DNA from: Anthropogastromicrobium sp052273485
GTDB lineage: Bacteria; Bacillota; Clostridia; Lachnospirales; Lachnospiraceae
Reading direction: 5' to 3'
Assembly (NCBI GenBank): GCA_052273485.1
Contig: DAVZID010000008.1
Location: forward strand, 1 to 64,000
DNA: 64,000 nt
The position numbers and the translations under genes were made by a program. The notes beneath the pieces were generated by a model. The model had not been told where the DNA came from, ran no database searches, and was given only the letters and a program-made list of their open reading frames with translations. Positions 26,390 through 35,097 of the stretch are shown one piece after another; position 1 is the first letter of the stretch, and each line of letters starts with the position of its first letter.

Positions 26390-27574
26390 ATGGCACATTA
26401 TTTATTTACATCCGAATCCGTAACCGAAGGACATCCAGACAAGGTCTGCGACCAGATTTCTGATGCCGTATTAGACGCAATGCTTGAGCAGGATCCGATG
26501 AGCCGTGTTGCATGTGAGACTTGCACTACAACCGGACTTGTTATGATCATGGGTGAGATTACCACAAAGGCACAAGTTGATATTCAGAAGGTAGCAAGAG
26601 ATACCATCCGTAAGATTGGTTACACCGATGCAGCATATGGCTTCAGCGCAGACAGCTGTGCAGTTATGACCGCTTTAGATAAGCAGTCTACTGATATCGC
26701 AATGGGCGTTGACAAGTCCCTTGAGGCAAAGACAGGTGAGGATCAGGATGATCTGGATACTGGAGCTGGTGATCAGGGTATGATGTTTGGTTATGCAAGC
26801 AACGAGACCCCAGAGCTGATGCCGTATCCGATTTCTCTGGCACATAAGCTGGCACGCAGACTGACCGAGGTTCGTAAGAACGGTACGCTGACCTATTTAA
26901 GACCAGACGGAAAGACTCAGGTGACCGTTGAGTACGATGAGAACGACAAGCCAGTACGTCTGGATGCGGTTGTTCTTTCCACTCAGCATGACCCGGATGT
27001 AACGCAGGAGCAGATCCACGAGGATATCAAGAAGTACGTATTCGACGAAGTAATTCCGGCTGAGCTTGTTGATGAGAATACCAAGTTCTTTGTAAATCCG
27101 ACTGGACGTTTCGTAATCGGTGGACCGCAGGGCGATAGCGGACTGACTGGAAGAAAGCTGATTGTCGATACCTATGGTGGTATGGCAAGACACGGCGGCG
27201 GCGCTTTCTCTGGTAAGGACTGCACCAAGGTAGACCGTTCTGCATCTTACGCAGCTCGTTATGTTGCAAAGAATATCGTAGCAGCTGGTTTGGCACAGCG
27301 CTGTGAGATTCAGGTTTCCTACGCAATCGGTGTTGCGCATCCGACTTCCATCATGGTAAATACCTTTGGAACAGGCGCAGTAGAGAACGCAAAGCTTGTT
27401 GACATCATTCGCGAGAACTTTGATCTTCGCCCAGCAGGAATCATTAAGATGCTTGACCTGAGACGTCCGATTTACTCTCAGACCGCTGCATATGGTCACT
27501 TCGGAAGAACTGATATCGATCTTCCGTGGGAGGCAACCGATAAGGCAGAAGCGCTGAAGAAGTATCTGGCATAA
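26390..27574 (+). CDS. metK: S-adenosylmethionine synthetase
   Basis: Makes SAM from methionine and ATP. The 394-residue protein has the family opening SESVTEGHPDKVCDQISDAVLD, the GAGDQGMMFGYA motif near 123 and the phosphate-binding GGGAFSGKDCTKVDRS near 265. AGAGAGG precedes the ATG. Control by the SAM riboswitch upstream gives product feedback. The pseudouridine synthase gene starts one base after its stop. Confidence 0.97.
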   Translation: MAHYLFTSESVTEGHPDKVCDQISDAVLDAMLEQDPMSRVACETCTTTGLVMIMGEITTKAQVDIQKVARDTIRKIGYTDAAYGFSADSCAVMTALDKQSTDIAMGVDKSLEAKTGEDQDDLDTGAGDQGMMFGYASNETPELMPYPISLAHKLARRLTEVRKNGTLTYLRPDGKTQVTVEYDENDKPVRLDAVVLSTQHDPDVTQEQIHEDIKKYVFDEVIPAELVDENTKFFVNPTGRFVIGGPQGDSGLTGRKLIVDTYGGMARHGGGAFSGKDCTKVDRSASYAARYVAKNIVAAGLAQRCEIQVSYAIGVAHPTSIMVNTFGTGAVENAKLVDIIRENFDLRPAGIIKMLDLRRPIYSQTAAYGHFGRTDIDLPWEATDKAEALKKYLA

Positions 27575-27575
27575 G

Positions 27576-28319
27576 ATGGCAGGATATAGCAATCAGAAGG
27601 TGTTCATTCTGTACGAGGATGAGCACCTTCTCGTGGTAAAAAAGCCTTTTGGCATGGAATCTCAGCGGGGAAAAAGCTTTGCAATGGATTTGGAGAGTTT
27701 GCTTCGAGGATACGTATCCTTAAAGACAAAAAGCGATCGCCCATATTTGGCTGTGATTCACCGACTAGATCGTCCGGTTGCAGGTGTGATGGTCTATGCA
27801 AAGACAAAAAAAGCAGCGGCAGCATTAAGCAGCCAGCTGCAAAAGGAAAGCTTTTCTAAGGTATATGAGGCCGTTGTGAGTGGAAATCTTTCTAGCTGTG
27901 AGGGCAGATTGGAGGATTATCTGATCGCAGATAAACGAACAGGAACCGCATCGATAGCCGATCCATCAAATTCGAATGCAAAAAAAGCAGTTTTAACATG
28001 GAAAGAAATTCCAACACAAGAAGTAAAATCAAGCGATCTAATGGCACCTTACTTAAACAGTCCATCTCCAACTGGTGGCTGGCACTGCCTTCGCATTGTG
28101 TTGGAAACGGGTCGCCATCATCAGATTCGTACTCAGCTTTCTCATGCGGGAATGCCGATCGCAGGGGATAGCCGCTATGGCAAAGCATCGGTAAACGGAC
28201 CGCGTGGTGCGATTGCTCTTTGCGCAGCACAATTGTCATTTCGTCATCCTGTGACAGGAAAATACTTGACATTTTCCTGGAATGATGATACCAATATAAC
28301 AACAGTTACCGGAAGGTGA
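27576..28319 (+). CDS. RluA family RNA pseudouridine synthase
   Basis: Converts specific uridines in rRNA or tRNA to pseudouridine. The 247-residue protein is a single catalytic domain without the N-terminal S4 domain. The catalytic Asp is in HRLDRPVAGVMVYAK near residue 67, and the conserved LETGRHHQIRTQLSHAGMPIAGDSRYG closes the active site. It begins immediately after metK, so it is probably co-transcribed. The exact target nucleotide cannot be read from sequence. Confidence 0.92.
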   Translation: MAGYSNQKVFILYEDEHLLVVKKPFGMESQRGKSFAMDLESLLRGYVSLKTKSDRPYLAVIHRLDRPVAGVMVYAKTKKAAAALSSQLQKESFSKVYEAVVSGNLSSCEGRLEDYLIADKRTGTASIADPSNSNAKKAVLTWKEIPTQEVKSSDLMAPYLNSPSPTGGWHCLRIVLETGRHHQIRTQLSHAGMPIAGDSRYGKASVNGPRGAIALCAAQLSFRHPVTGKYLTFSWNDDTNITTVTGR

Positions 28320-28337
28320 TCAGACGATGACTGTATC

Positions 28338-28366
28338 GTTCACACGTCGCATTTGATTTTGTGAAC
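28338..28366 (+). repeat. Short TTCACACG palindrome
   Basis: GTTCAC (28338-28343) and GTGAAC (28361-28366) flank a sequence resembling the left end of the element at 26216. It lies before the second aspartokinase gene. Confidence 0.45.
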
Positions 28367-28398
28367 AGCAACTAATGTTAGTTAGAGGAGATACGATT

Positions 28399-29718
28399 AT
28401 GAAGAAGGTTGTTAAGTTTGGCGGAAGCTCTTTAGCGAGCGCAGAACAGTTTACAAAGGTAAAGAATATTATCTGCAGCGATGCTGACAGACGCTATGTG
28501 GTTCCGTCTGCACCGGGAAAGCGTTTTTCTGGTGACACCAAGGTAACAGATATGCTCTACACCTGCTATGCAGCAGCAGAGCAGGATGAGGATTTTTCTG
28601 ATAAGCTTGCAAAGGTTCAGGCAAGATACAATGAGATTATCAATGGTCTTGGACTGAACCTTTCACTTGATACGCAGTTTGAGGAGATTGCGTCAAAGTT
28701 TGCAGCGAAGGCCGGAAAAGAGTATGCGGCATCCCGTGGTGAGTATTTAAATGGTATTATCATGGCGGATTATTTAGGCTATGAGTTTGTTGATGCGGCA
28801 GAGGTGATTCGTTTTAATCACGATGGTTCCTTTAATGCAGCTGTCACAAATGAGATTATGTCTAAGCGCCTTGAGGGTGTAGAGCGCGCCGTTATTCCGG
28901 GATTTTTTGGAGCTGAGGAGGATGGCACCATTCGTACCTTCTCTAGAGGTGGTTCCGATATCACAGGTTCCATCGTAGCAAGAGCTGTCAATGCAAATCT
29001 GTATGAGAACTGGACCGATGTTTCTGGCTGTATGATCGCAGATCCACGTATCATCAAGAATCCAGAGCCGATCACAACCATCACCTACAAGGAACTGCGT
29101 GAGCTTTCTTATATGGGTGCTTCCGTTCTTCATGAGGATGCAATTTTCCCAGTTCGCCAGGCTGGTATTCCGATTAACATTCGAAATACAAATGCACCAG
29201 AGGACAGAGGAACAATGATCGTTGAGAAAACCTGCCATCTGCCAAAGTATACAATTACTGGTATCGCTGGAAAGAAGGATTTTGTCGCAGTCAACATTGA
29301 GAAGGATATGATGAATTCCGAGATTGGATTTGGAAGAAAAGTATTGGAGTCTTTCGAGAAATATGGTATCTCCTTCGAGCACATGCCAAGTGGTGTTGAC
29401 ACCATGACCATTATCGTTCATCAGACGGAGTTTGAGGAGAAGGAGCAGAAGGTATTAACTGAAATTAAGCATCAGGTTCACCCGGATGTACTCGATCTTG
29501 AGCCAGACATCGCACTGATCGCCATCGTAGGACGCGGCATGAGAGAGGCAAGAGGAACCGCAGGACGCATCTTCTCCGCACTGGCTCATGCAAAGGTTAA
29601 TGTTAAGATGATCGATCAGGGTTCCAGTGAGATTAACATCATTGTTGGTGTGAAAAACGCTGAGTTTGAGACCGCAATCAAGGCAATTTACGATATTTTT
29701 GTTGTTTCCCAGCTGTAA
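28399..29718 (+). CDS. Aspartate kinase (second copy)
   Basis: A 439-residue aspartokinase, distinct from the shorter LysC at 12090. The N-terminus VKFGGSSLASAEQF, TFSRGGSDITGSIVA near 180 and two C-terminal ACT regions (FVAVNIEKDM, IALIAIVGRGM) define it. Its unusual PSAPGKRFSGDTKVTDML near 38 belongs to a clostridial lineage whose effector specificity I cannot assign. GAGGAG lies about 9 bases before the ATG. The promoter of the proS leader starts 7 bases after its stop. Confidence 0.92.
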   Translation: MKKVVKFGGSSLASAEQFTKVKNIICSDADRRYVVPSAPGKRFSGDTKVTDMLYTCYAAAEQDEDFSDKLAKVQARYNEIINGLGLNLSLDTQFEEIASKFAAKAGKEYAASRGEYLNGIIMADYLGYEFVDAAEVIRFNHDGSFNAAVTNEIMSKRLEGVERAVIPGFFGAEEDGTIRTFSRGGSDITGSIVARAVNANLYENWTDVSGCMIADPRIIKNPEPITTITYKELRELSYMGASVLHEDAIFPVRQAGIPINIRNTNAPEDRGTMIVEKTCHLPKYTITGIAGKKDFVAVNIEKDMMNSEIGFGRKVLESFEKYGISFEHMPSGVDTMTIIVHQTEFEEKEQKVLTEIKHQVHPDVLDLEPDIALIAIVGRGMREARGTAGRIFSALAHAKVNVKMIDQGSSEINIIVGVKNAEFETAIKAIYDIFVVSQL

Positions 29719-29724
29719 AACGGG

Positions 29725-29753
29725 TTGACAAAATGTTTTTTGTTTTGTAATAT
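29725..29753 (+). promoter_or_regulatory. Near-consensus promoter for the proS T-box transcript
   Basis: TTGACA (29725-29730), a 17-bp spacer and TAATAT (29748-29753), only 7 bases past the aspartokinase stop. Confidence 0.8.
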
Positions 29754-29759
29754 GGAACT

Positions 29760-30027
29760 ATTCAGGTTTTGGCAGTCGCCAAATCTGTCCTATGCGACGA
29801 AAAAGAATAGTACTTTCAGGCGGTTTCACAGAGAGTATGCGGTTGGTGCGAGCATACAAATGCGCGGGAACGAACCTACTTTGGAGCATTCCGGGAAACC
29901 GGACGCGGCCCAGTGTTACGGGCATAAAAAAGAGAAAACCGTATGGTTTTAATAAGGGTGGTACCGCCGAAGCAAAGTGTGATTTGGTCCCTTGTCAGTA
30001 AAAGTTGCTGACAGGGGATTTTTATTT
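29760..30027 (+). ncRNA. T-box leader, proline-specific
   Basis: The T-box core AAGGGTGGTACCGCC (ending 29968) precedes a terminator (29988-29998 with 30008-30018, then a T-run). Stem I carries the AGAGAG motif at 29830-29835, closed by CGGTTTC/GAAACCG (29821-29827, 29894-29900). The specifier loop reads GAACCTACTTTGG with CCT at 29875-29877, a proline codon. Uncharged tRNA-Pro should favour the antiterminator and turn on proS. Confidence 0.92.
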
Positions 30028-30128
30028 TTACATTTACAGCCGCCGACAAAGTTTCGTCGAGACGGTGTTCGGGAAGAGACAAAACGTTCGGAAAAAATTC
30101 CACCCGCATCGAAAAAATGGAGGTTAAC

Positions 30129-31565
30129 ATGGCAAAGGAAAAGAAGTTAGTAGAAGCAATCACTTCAATGAGCGAAGATTTTGCACAGTGGTATACAGAT
30201 GTTGTAAAGAAGGCTGAGCTGTGCGATTACACTAGTGTAAAGGGATTCATGGCAATCAAGCCGTATGGTTACGCAATCTGGGAGAACATCCAGCACGAAT
30301 TAGACCGTCGTTTTAAGGCAACCGGCGTACAGAACGTGGCAATGCCAATGTTCATTCCGGAGAGCCTTCTGGATAAGGAAAAGGATCATGTAGAAGGTTT
30401 TGCACCAGAGGTAGCATGGGTAACTCACGGTGGACTGACCGAACTGCCAGAGCGTATGTGTGTGCGTCCGACCTCTGAGACACTGTTCTGTGATTTCTAT
30501 TCCAGAGACATTCACTCCTATCGTGATCTGCCACGCGTATACAATCAGTGGTGTTCCGTTGTTCGTTGGGAGAAGGAGACTCGTCCATTCTTAAGAACAA
30601 GAGAGTTCTTATGGCAGGAGGGTCACACCGCTCATGCAACCGCAGAGGAGGCAGAGGAAAGAACCATTCAGATGTTAAATGTGTACGCCGATTTCTGCGA
30701 GGAAGTACTGGCAATTCCGGTTATCAAGGGCGTAAAGACCGAGAAGGAAAAGTTCGCAGGTGCGGTATCTACTTACACCATCGAGGCTCTTATGCACGAT
30801 GGAAAGGCTTTACAGTCTGGAACCAGCCACAACTTTGGTGATGGCTTTGCAAAGGCATTTGATGTAACCTTTACTGATAAGGACAATAAGGTAAAGAATG
30901 TTTACCAGACCTCCTGGGGTATGACTACCCGTATCATCGGTGCGCTGATCATGGTTCACGGTGATGATAGTGGTCTTGTTCTTCCGCCAAGAATTGCTCC
31001 GACACAGGTAACCGTTATCCCGATCGCTGCTCACAAGGAAGGCGTTATGGATAAGGCGTATGCACTTAAAGAAGAGCTGGCAAAGAACTTCAGAACCACG
31101 ATTGACGATTCTGACAAGGGACCAGGCTTCAAGTTTGCAGAGGCTGAGATGCGCGGTATTCCGGTTCGTATTGAGGTTGGCCCGAAGGATATCGAGGCAG
31201 GACAGGCAGTGATCGTTCGCCGTGATACAAGAGAGAAGATCACCGTAAGCTTTGAGGAGCTCTCCGCAAAGGTAGGCGAAGTTCTTGAGACCATGCAGAA
31301 GGAAATGCTTGAGAGAGCAAGAGCACACAGAAATTCCCATACCTACACCGCAACCAACTACGAGGAGTTCAAAGACATCCTTGCAAACAAGCCAGGCTTT
31401 GTAAAGGCTATGTGGTGCGGCGATCGCGCTTGCGAGGACAAGGTAAAGGAAGAGCTGTCTGCAACGAGCCGTTGTATGCCGTTCGAGCAGGAGGAGATCT
31501 CCGACGTATGCGTATGCTGCGGAAAGAAGGCAAAGCGCATGGTTGTTTGGGGCAAAGCATATTAA
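30129..31565 (+). CDS. proS: Prolyl-tRNA synthetase, archaeal/short type
   Basis: Charges tRNA-Pro. The 478-residue protein lacks the editing insertion of the long bacterial form and has the archaeal/eukaryotic-like C-terminal extension ending CVCCGKKAKRMVVWGKAY with paired Cys residues. Class II motif 2 (RWEKETRPFLRTREFLWQEGHTA) and a motif 3 region near 270 are seen. The ATG at 30129 has GGAGG exactly 5 bases upstream; the in-frame ATG at 30117 overlaps that site. Control is by the T-box upstream. Confidence 0.95.
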   Translation: MAKEKKLVEAITSMSEDFAQWYTDVVKKAELCDYTSVKGFMAIKPYGYAIWENIQHELDRRFKATGVQNVAMPMFIPESLLDKEKDHVEGFAPEVAWVTHGGLTELPERMCVRPTSETLFCDFYSRDIHSYRDLPRVYNQWCSVVRWEKETRPFLRTREFLWQEGHTAHATAEEAEERTIQMLNVYADFCEEVLAIPVIKGVKTEKEKFAGAVSTYTIEALMHDGKALQSGTSHNFGDGFAKAFDVTFTDKDNKVKNVYQTSWGMTTRIIGALIMVHGDDSGLVLPPRIAPTQVTVIPIAAHKEGVMDKAYALKEELAKNFRTTIDDSDKGPGFKFAEAEMRGIPVRIEVGPKDIEAGQAVIVRRDTREKITVSFEELSAKVGEVLETMQKEMLERARAHRNSHTYTATNYEEFKDILANKPGFVKAMWCGDRACEDKVKEELSATSRCMPFEQEEISDVCVCCGKKAKRMVVWGKAY

Positions 31566-31759
31566 GTTTGCTCGGTACGTTCACAGTTCAATGATTGTTT
31601 CAAAAAAGTGTAGAACATAGAACAAAAATATGTTAATATAAGAATATGCCAACGGGGGCAACGCAGTTTGCCCCCACTGTCAAAAGCATGGGTTAGCAAG
31701 CAAAAACCAAAGTTAGTCCCCTGTTAGCAAAGTAATCAAGTCGGAAAGGAATCATCAGT
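31566..31759 (+). other. glnA leader region with a GC-rich hairpin
   Basis: A 194-base gap. GGGGGCAA (31654-31661) pairs with TTGCCCCC (31668-31675) around a CGCAGT loop, without a T-run. TAATAT at 31634-31639 may be a -10 box. TTAGCAA occurs twice (near 31693 and 31724). Because an ANTAR protein is encoded downstream, this is the natural place to look for its RNA target, but only one hairpin is clear. Confidence 0.4.
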
Positions 31760-33094
31760 ATGTCGAAATATTCAAAGGAAGATATTCTTCGCATGGTAGA
31801 AGAGGAGGATGTTGGATTTATTCGTCTCCAGTTTACCGATGTGTTTGGAACCGTAAAGAATATTGCAATTACAGCAGGGCAGTTAGAGCAGGCACTCAAC
31901 AACGAGTGTTCATTTGACGGCTCTGGCATTGACGGATTTGTGCGGATTGAAGAAGATGACATGTATCTGTATCCAGATCTGGATTCTTTTGAAATCTTTC
32001 CATGGAGACCGCAGACTGGCAAGGTAGCCCGTCTGATTTGCGACATCCATAAATGTGATGGCACTCCGTTTGAGGGAGACAGCCGATATATATTAAAGAA
32101 GGTTATGCGCGAAGCGGCTCGTATGGGTATTTATCCATACATTGCGCCAGAGTGTGAGTTTTGCCTGTTCCCGTATGATACGGACGGCGAGGTTATGCTG
32201 CAGACACAGGGCCATGGTTCCTATTTTGATGTCGCACCGCTCGATACGGGTGAAAATGTGCGAAGAGACATTATTCTTGCACTTGAGGACATGGGAATTG
32301 ACGTAAGAAGCTCCTATCATGAGCATTCTCCGTATCAGCATGAGATTGATTTGCAGCCAGTCAACGCACTTGCAGCAGCTGATAACATTGTCACCTTCCG
32401 TATGACCTGCAAGACAATTGCCAGCCGTCATGGTCTGTATGCCACCTTTATGCCAAAGCCGATGAACGATTCCGATGGCTGTGGTATGCATTTAAAGATA
32501 ACACTCATGGATATGGAAGGAAACAATATCCTGTCGGATCCGGCGGATGCATACGGTTTAAGCCAGATTGGCTATCAGTTTATGGCAGGTATCATGGAGC
32601 ACATCAGAGGGTTATCTGCTGTGACGAACCCACTTGTCAATTCCTATAAGCGGATTGCTCCGGGTAATGAGGCACCAGCGTACATCGTATGGTCATCCGG
32701 CAATCGTTCTCCGCTGATCAGCGTGCCGCGCACCTCTGCACAGCGCATGCACATTGAGCTAAGAAATCCAGATCCATGTGTCAATTCCTATCTGGCATTT
32801 GCCGGCATTTTGGCAGCTGGTCTTGAGGGCATCAAGAAGGGCTTAAAGTCGCAAGAGGCCACAGAACTAAATATTTATCGTCTCAGTGAGGACGAGTGCA
32901 AAAAACTGAATTTAAAGCGCTTGCCAGAGAGCTTGTCCGAAGCGGTAGAGGAGATGGAGAAGGATTCTCTTGTAATGGAAACACTTGGCGATTACATTTC
33001 AGGCAAGTATGTCCGAGCTAAGAGACGTGAGGTAAGCCAGTATCAGTCCTATGTAACGGATTGGGAAACCCGACAGTATCTGAACAAGTATTAA
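31760..33094 (+). CDS. glnA: Glutamine synthetase type I
   Basis: Assimilates ammonia by making glutamine from glutamate. The 444 residues match the GSI-alpha form, which lacks the adenylylation loop of the longer type. Visible motifs are FTDVFGTVKN and FDGSGIDGFVRI in the N-terminal domain, and catalytic-domain ECEFCLF, HEIDLQP, GMHLKITLMD and NRSPLISVPRTSAQR. GGAAAGGAATC serves as ribosome site. It is followed by an ANTAR regulator gene, suggesting nitrogen control by antitermination. Confidence 0.95.
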   Translation: MSKYSKEDILRMVEEEDVGFIRLQFTDVFGTVKNIAITAGQLEQALNNECSFDGSGIDGFVRIEEDDMYLYPDLDSFEIFPWRPQTGKVARLICDIHKCDGTPFEGDSRYILKKVMREAARMGIYPYIAPECEFCLFPYDTDGEVMLQTQGHGSYFDVAPLDTGENVRRDIILALEDMGIDVRSSYHEHSPYQHEIDLQPVNALAAADNIVTFRMTCKTIASRHGLYATFMPKPMNDSDGCGMHLKITLMDMEGNNILSDPADAYGLSQIGYQFMAGIMEHIRGLSAVTNPLVNSYKRIAPGNEAPAYIVWSSGNRSPLISVPRTSAQRMHIELRNPDPCVNSYLAFAGILAAGLEGIKKGLKSQEATELNIYRLSEDECKKLNLKRLPESLSEAVEEMEKDSLVMETLGDYISGKYVRAKRREVSQYQSYVTDWETRQYLNKY

Positions 33095-33220
33095 GGAAAA
33101 TTTGATGGTTCTGTTTGCAGACATTCATCCGCAATTAGGTGGTTTGCATGTTTGTGTGTAAATGGTACGACAGATACTGCAACACGAATCGTTACTTTAT
33201 GTGTAAAAGGGGGAAAATCG

Positions 33221-33775
33221 GTGACAAACTTGATAGTAGCATTTCCCAAACCGGAGGATGCAAAAAGCATCCGAAATATTTTGGTAAAAAACGGGTTCCC
33301 CGTAGTTGCCGTCTGTACCTCGGGTGCACAGACGCTTCAGTATGCCGATGATCTGCACAATGGAATTGTCGTGTGCGGCTATCGTCTGACTGATATGATC
33401 TACAGTCAATTAAGAGAAGATCTGTCGGATCAGTTTGACATGCTGCTTCTTGCTTCCATGCGTTTTCTTAGTGAGGTCGATGACAAGAATGTTCGATGTG
33501 TGGCGATGCCGCTTAAGGTTCATGAGCTGATTGCGAGTGTCGATGCGGCGGTTGAAGCGAGCGAGACGAAAAAGCGCAAGGCACGTCAGCAGCCAAAACA
33601 GCGAAATATGTTGGATAAACAGCAGATCACGCTTGCCAAAGAACTTTTAATGAAACAAAAAGGCATGACAGAGGAGGAAGCACACCGATATCTGCAAAAG
33701 CGCAGCATGGCAAACGGGGTAAATATGATAGAGACGGCCCAGATGGTACTTTCGATACTGGGCAAAAAAGAATGA
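33221..33775 (+). CDS. ANTAR-domain response regulator
   Basis: An RNA-binding antitermination regulator of 184 residues. The N-terminal half resembles a receiver domain (LIVAFPKPEDAKSIRNIL, then VVCGYRLTDMIYSQL) but without a clear phospho-acceptor Asp at the usual strand end, so it may be phosphorylation-independent. The C-terminal ANTAR helices span about residues 130-184 (ITLAKELLMKQKGMTEEEAHRYLQKRSM). The GTG at 33221 has AAAAGGGGG at good spacing and gives the usual opening TNLIVAFPK; an ATG at 33152 is further upstream. It is clustered with glnA, a common arrangement in clostridia. Confidence 0.9.
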   Translation: MTNLIVAFPKPEDAKSIRNILVKNGFPVVAVCTSGAQTLQYADDLHNGIVVCGYRLTDMIYSQLREDLSDQFDMLLLASMRFLSEVDDKNVRCVAMPLKVHELIASVDAAVEASETKKRKARQQPKQRNMLDKQQITLAKELLMKQKGMTEEEAHRYLQKRSMANGVNMIETAQMVLSILGKKE

Positions 33776-33801
33776 GCCGTAATGGCGGAAAGAGGAGAAA
33801 A

Positions 33802-35013
33802 ATGGTAAGAGTAAATGAAAATTATCTGAAGCTTCCGGGAAGCTATCTGTTTTCCACAATCGGAAAGAAGGTAGCTGCATACAGTGCAGCAAACCCGGAT
33901 AAGAAGATTATCCGTCTGGGAATCGGTGATGTTACACAGCCGATCGCTCCGTCCATCATCGCTGCAACACAGAAAGCAGTTGAGGAGATGGGTCATGCAG
34001 AGACCTTCCATGGTTATGCACCAGATTTAGGATATGAGTTTCTTCGCAGCGCCATTGCAAAGGAATACAAGGACAGAGGATGCCATGTAGACATTGATGA
34101 GGTATTTGTTTCCGATGGTGCAAAGTGTGATTGCGGAAATATTCAGGAAATTTTTGCAGCTGACAGCCGCATCGCTGTATGCGACCCGGTTTACCCGGTA
34201 TATGTCGACAGCAACGTTATGGCAGGACGTACCGGCACCTATGATCCGAAGACTGAGACCTGGAGCAACGTTATCTATATGCCGTGTACACAGGAAAACA
34301 ACTTCACTCCAGCACTGCCGAAGGAAACACCAGATCTGATTTATCTGTGTTACCCAAACAACCCGACGGGAAGCGTGATCACAAAGGATGAGCTTCAGAA
34401 GTGGGTTGACTATGCAAACGAGAAGGGTTCTGTTATCATCTACGATGCTGCATACGAGGCATATATTTCCGAGGAGAACATTCCGCACTCCATTTACGAG
34501 TGCGATGGTGCACGTACCTGTGCAATTGAGTTAAGAAGTTTCTCCAAGAACGCAGGCTTTACCGGAATGCGTCTTGGATTTACTGTAATCCCGAAGGAGC
34601 TTACCTGTGATGGTGTAGCACTTAATCCGCTGTGGGCGAGACGCCACGGAACTAAGTACAACGGCGCTCCGTACATCATCCAACGCGCAGGTGAGGCTGT
34701 TTATACGCCTCAGGCACAGGCAGAGCTGAAGGCACAGATCGCTTACTACATGAACAATGCAAAGATGATCTTAGATGGTCTTAAGAGCGCAGGATACAGC
34801 GTATCCGGTGGTGTAAACGCACCATACATCTGGTTAAAGACGCCGGATGGCATGACCAGCTGGCAGTTCTTTGATTACCTGCTTGGGAATCTTAACATCG
34901 TGGGTACTCCAGGTTCTGGATTTGGACCGAGCGGTGAGGGATACTTCCGTCTGACTGCATTCGGAAGTGCTGAGAATACAAAAGAGGCAATCGAGAGATT
35001 TAAGCATATGTAA
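33802..35013 (+). CDS. dapL: LL-diaminopimelate aminotransferase
   Basis: Converts tetrahydrodipicolinate directly to LL-diaminopimelate, the short route to lysine and wall peptides. The 403-residue PLP enzyme opens MVRVNENYLKLPGSYLFSTIGKK as in the clostridial family and has the PLP Lys249 in RSFSKNAGFTGMRLGF. AGAGGAG stands before ATG 33802; an earlier in-frame ATG at 33772 overlaps the ANTAR gene. Together with the two aspartokinases of this window it outlines the aspartate-to-diaminopimelate pathway. Confidence 0.95.
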   Translation: MVRVNENYLKLPGSYLFSTIGKKVAAYSAANPDKKIIRLGIGDVTQPIAPSIIAATQKAVEEMGHAETFHGYAPDLGYEFLRSAIAKEYKDRGCHVDIDEVFVSDGAKCDCGNIQEIFAADSRIAVCDPVYPVYVDSNVMAGRTGTYDPKTETWSNVIYMPCTQENNFTPALPKETPDLIYLCYPNNPTGSVITKDELQKWVDYANEKGSVIIYDAAYEAYISEENIPHSIYECDGARTCAIELRSFSKNAGFTGMRLGFTVIPKELTCDGVALNPLWARRHGTKYNGAPYIIQRAGEAVYTPQAQAELKAQIAYYMNNAKMILDGLKSAGYSVSGGVNAPYIWLKTPDGMTSWQFFDYLLGNLNIVGTPGSGFGPSGEGYFRLTAFGSAENTKEAIERFKHM

Positions 35014-35020
35014 TTTAACA

Positions 35021-35062
35021 GTTCACACGGAACGTACGGTTTTGTGAATGGCGTCCGTGAAC
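35021..35062 (+). repeat. TTCACACG-family palindrome between dapL and aroA
   Basis: GTTCACACGG (35021-35030) and CCGTGAAC (35055-35062) are inverted. GGTTTTGTGAATG inside matches the right part of the element at 26216. Confidence 0.5.
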
Positions 35063-35097
35063 GGAACGTAATTTAGAAAGAGAAAGGGCAACTCTGC

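Noticed and set aside
26251..26463. ORF crossing into metK
   Set aside because: It is read from the palindromic leader element and overlaps metK in another frame.
31654..31675. Terminator in the glnA leader
   Set aside because: Strong stem but no following T-run.
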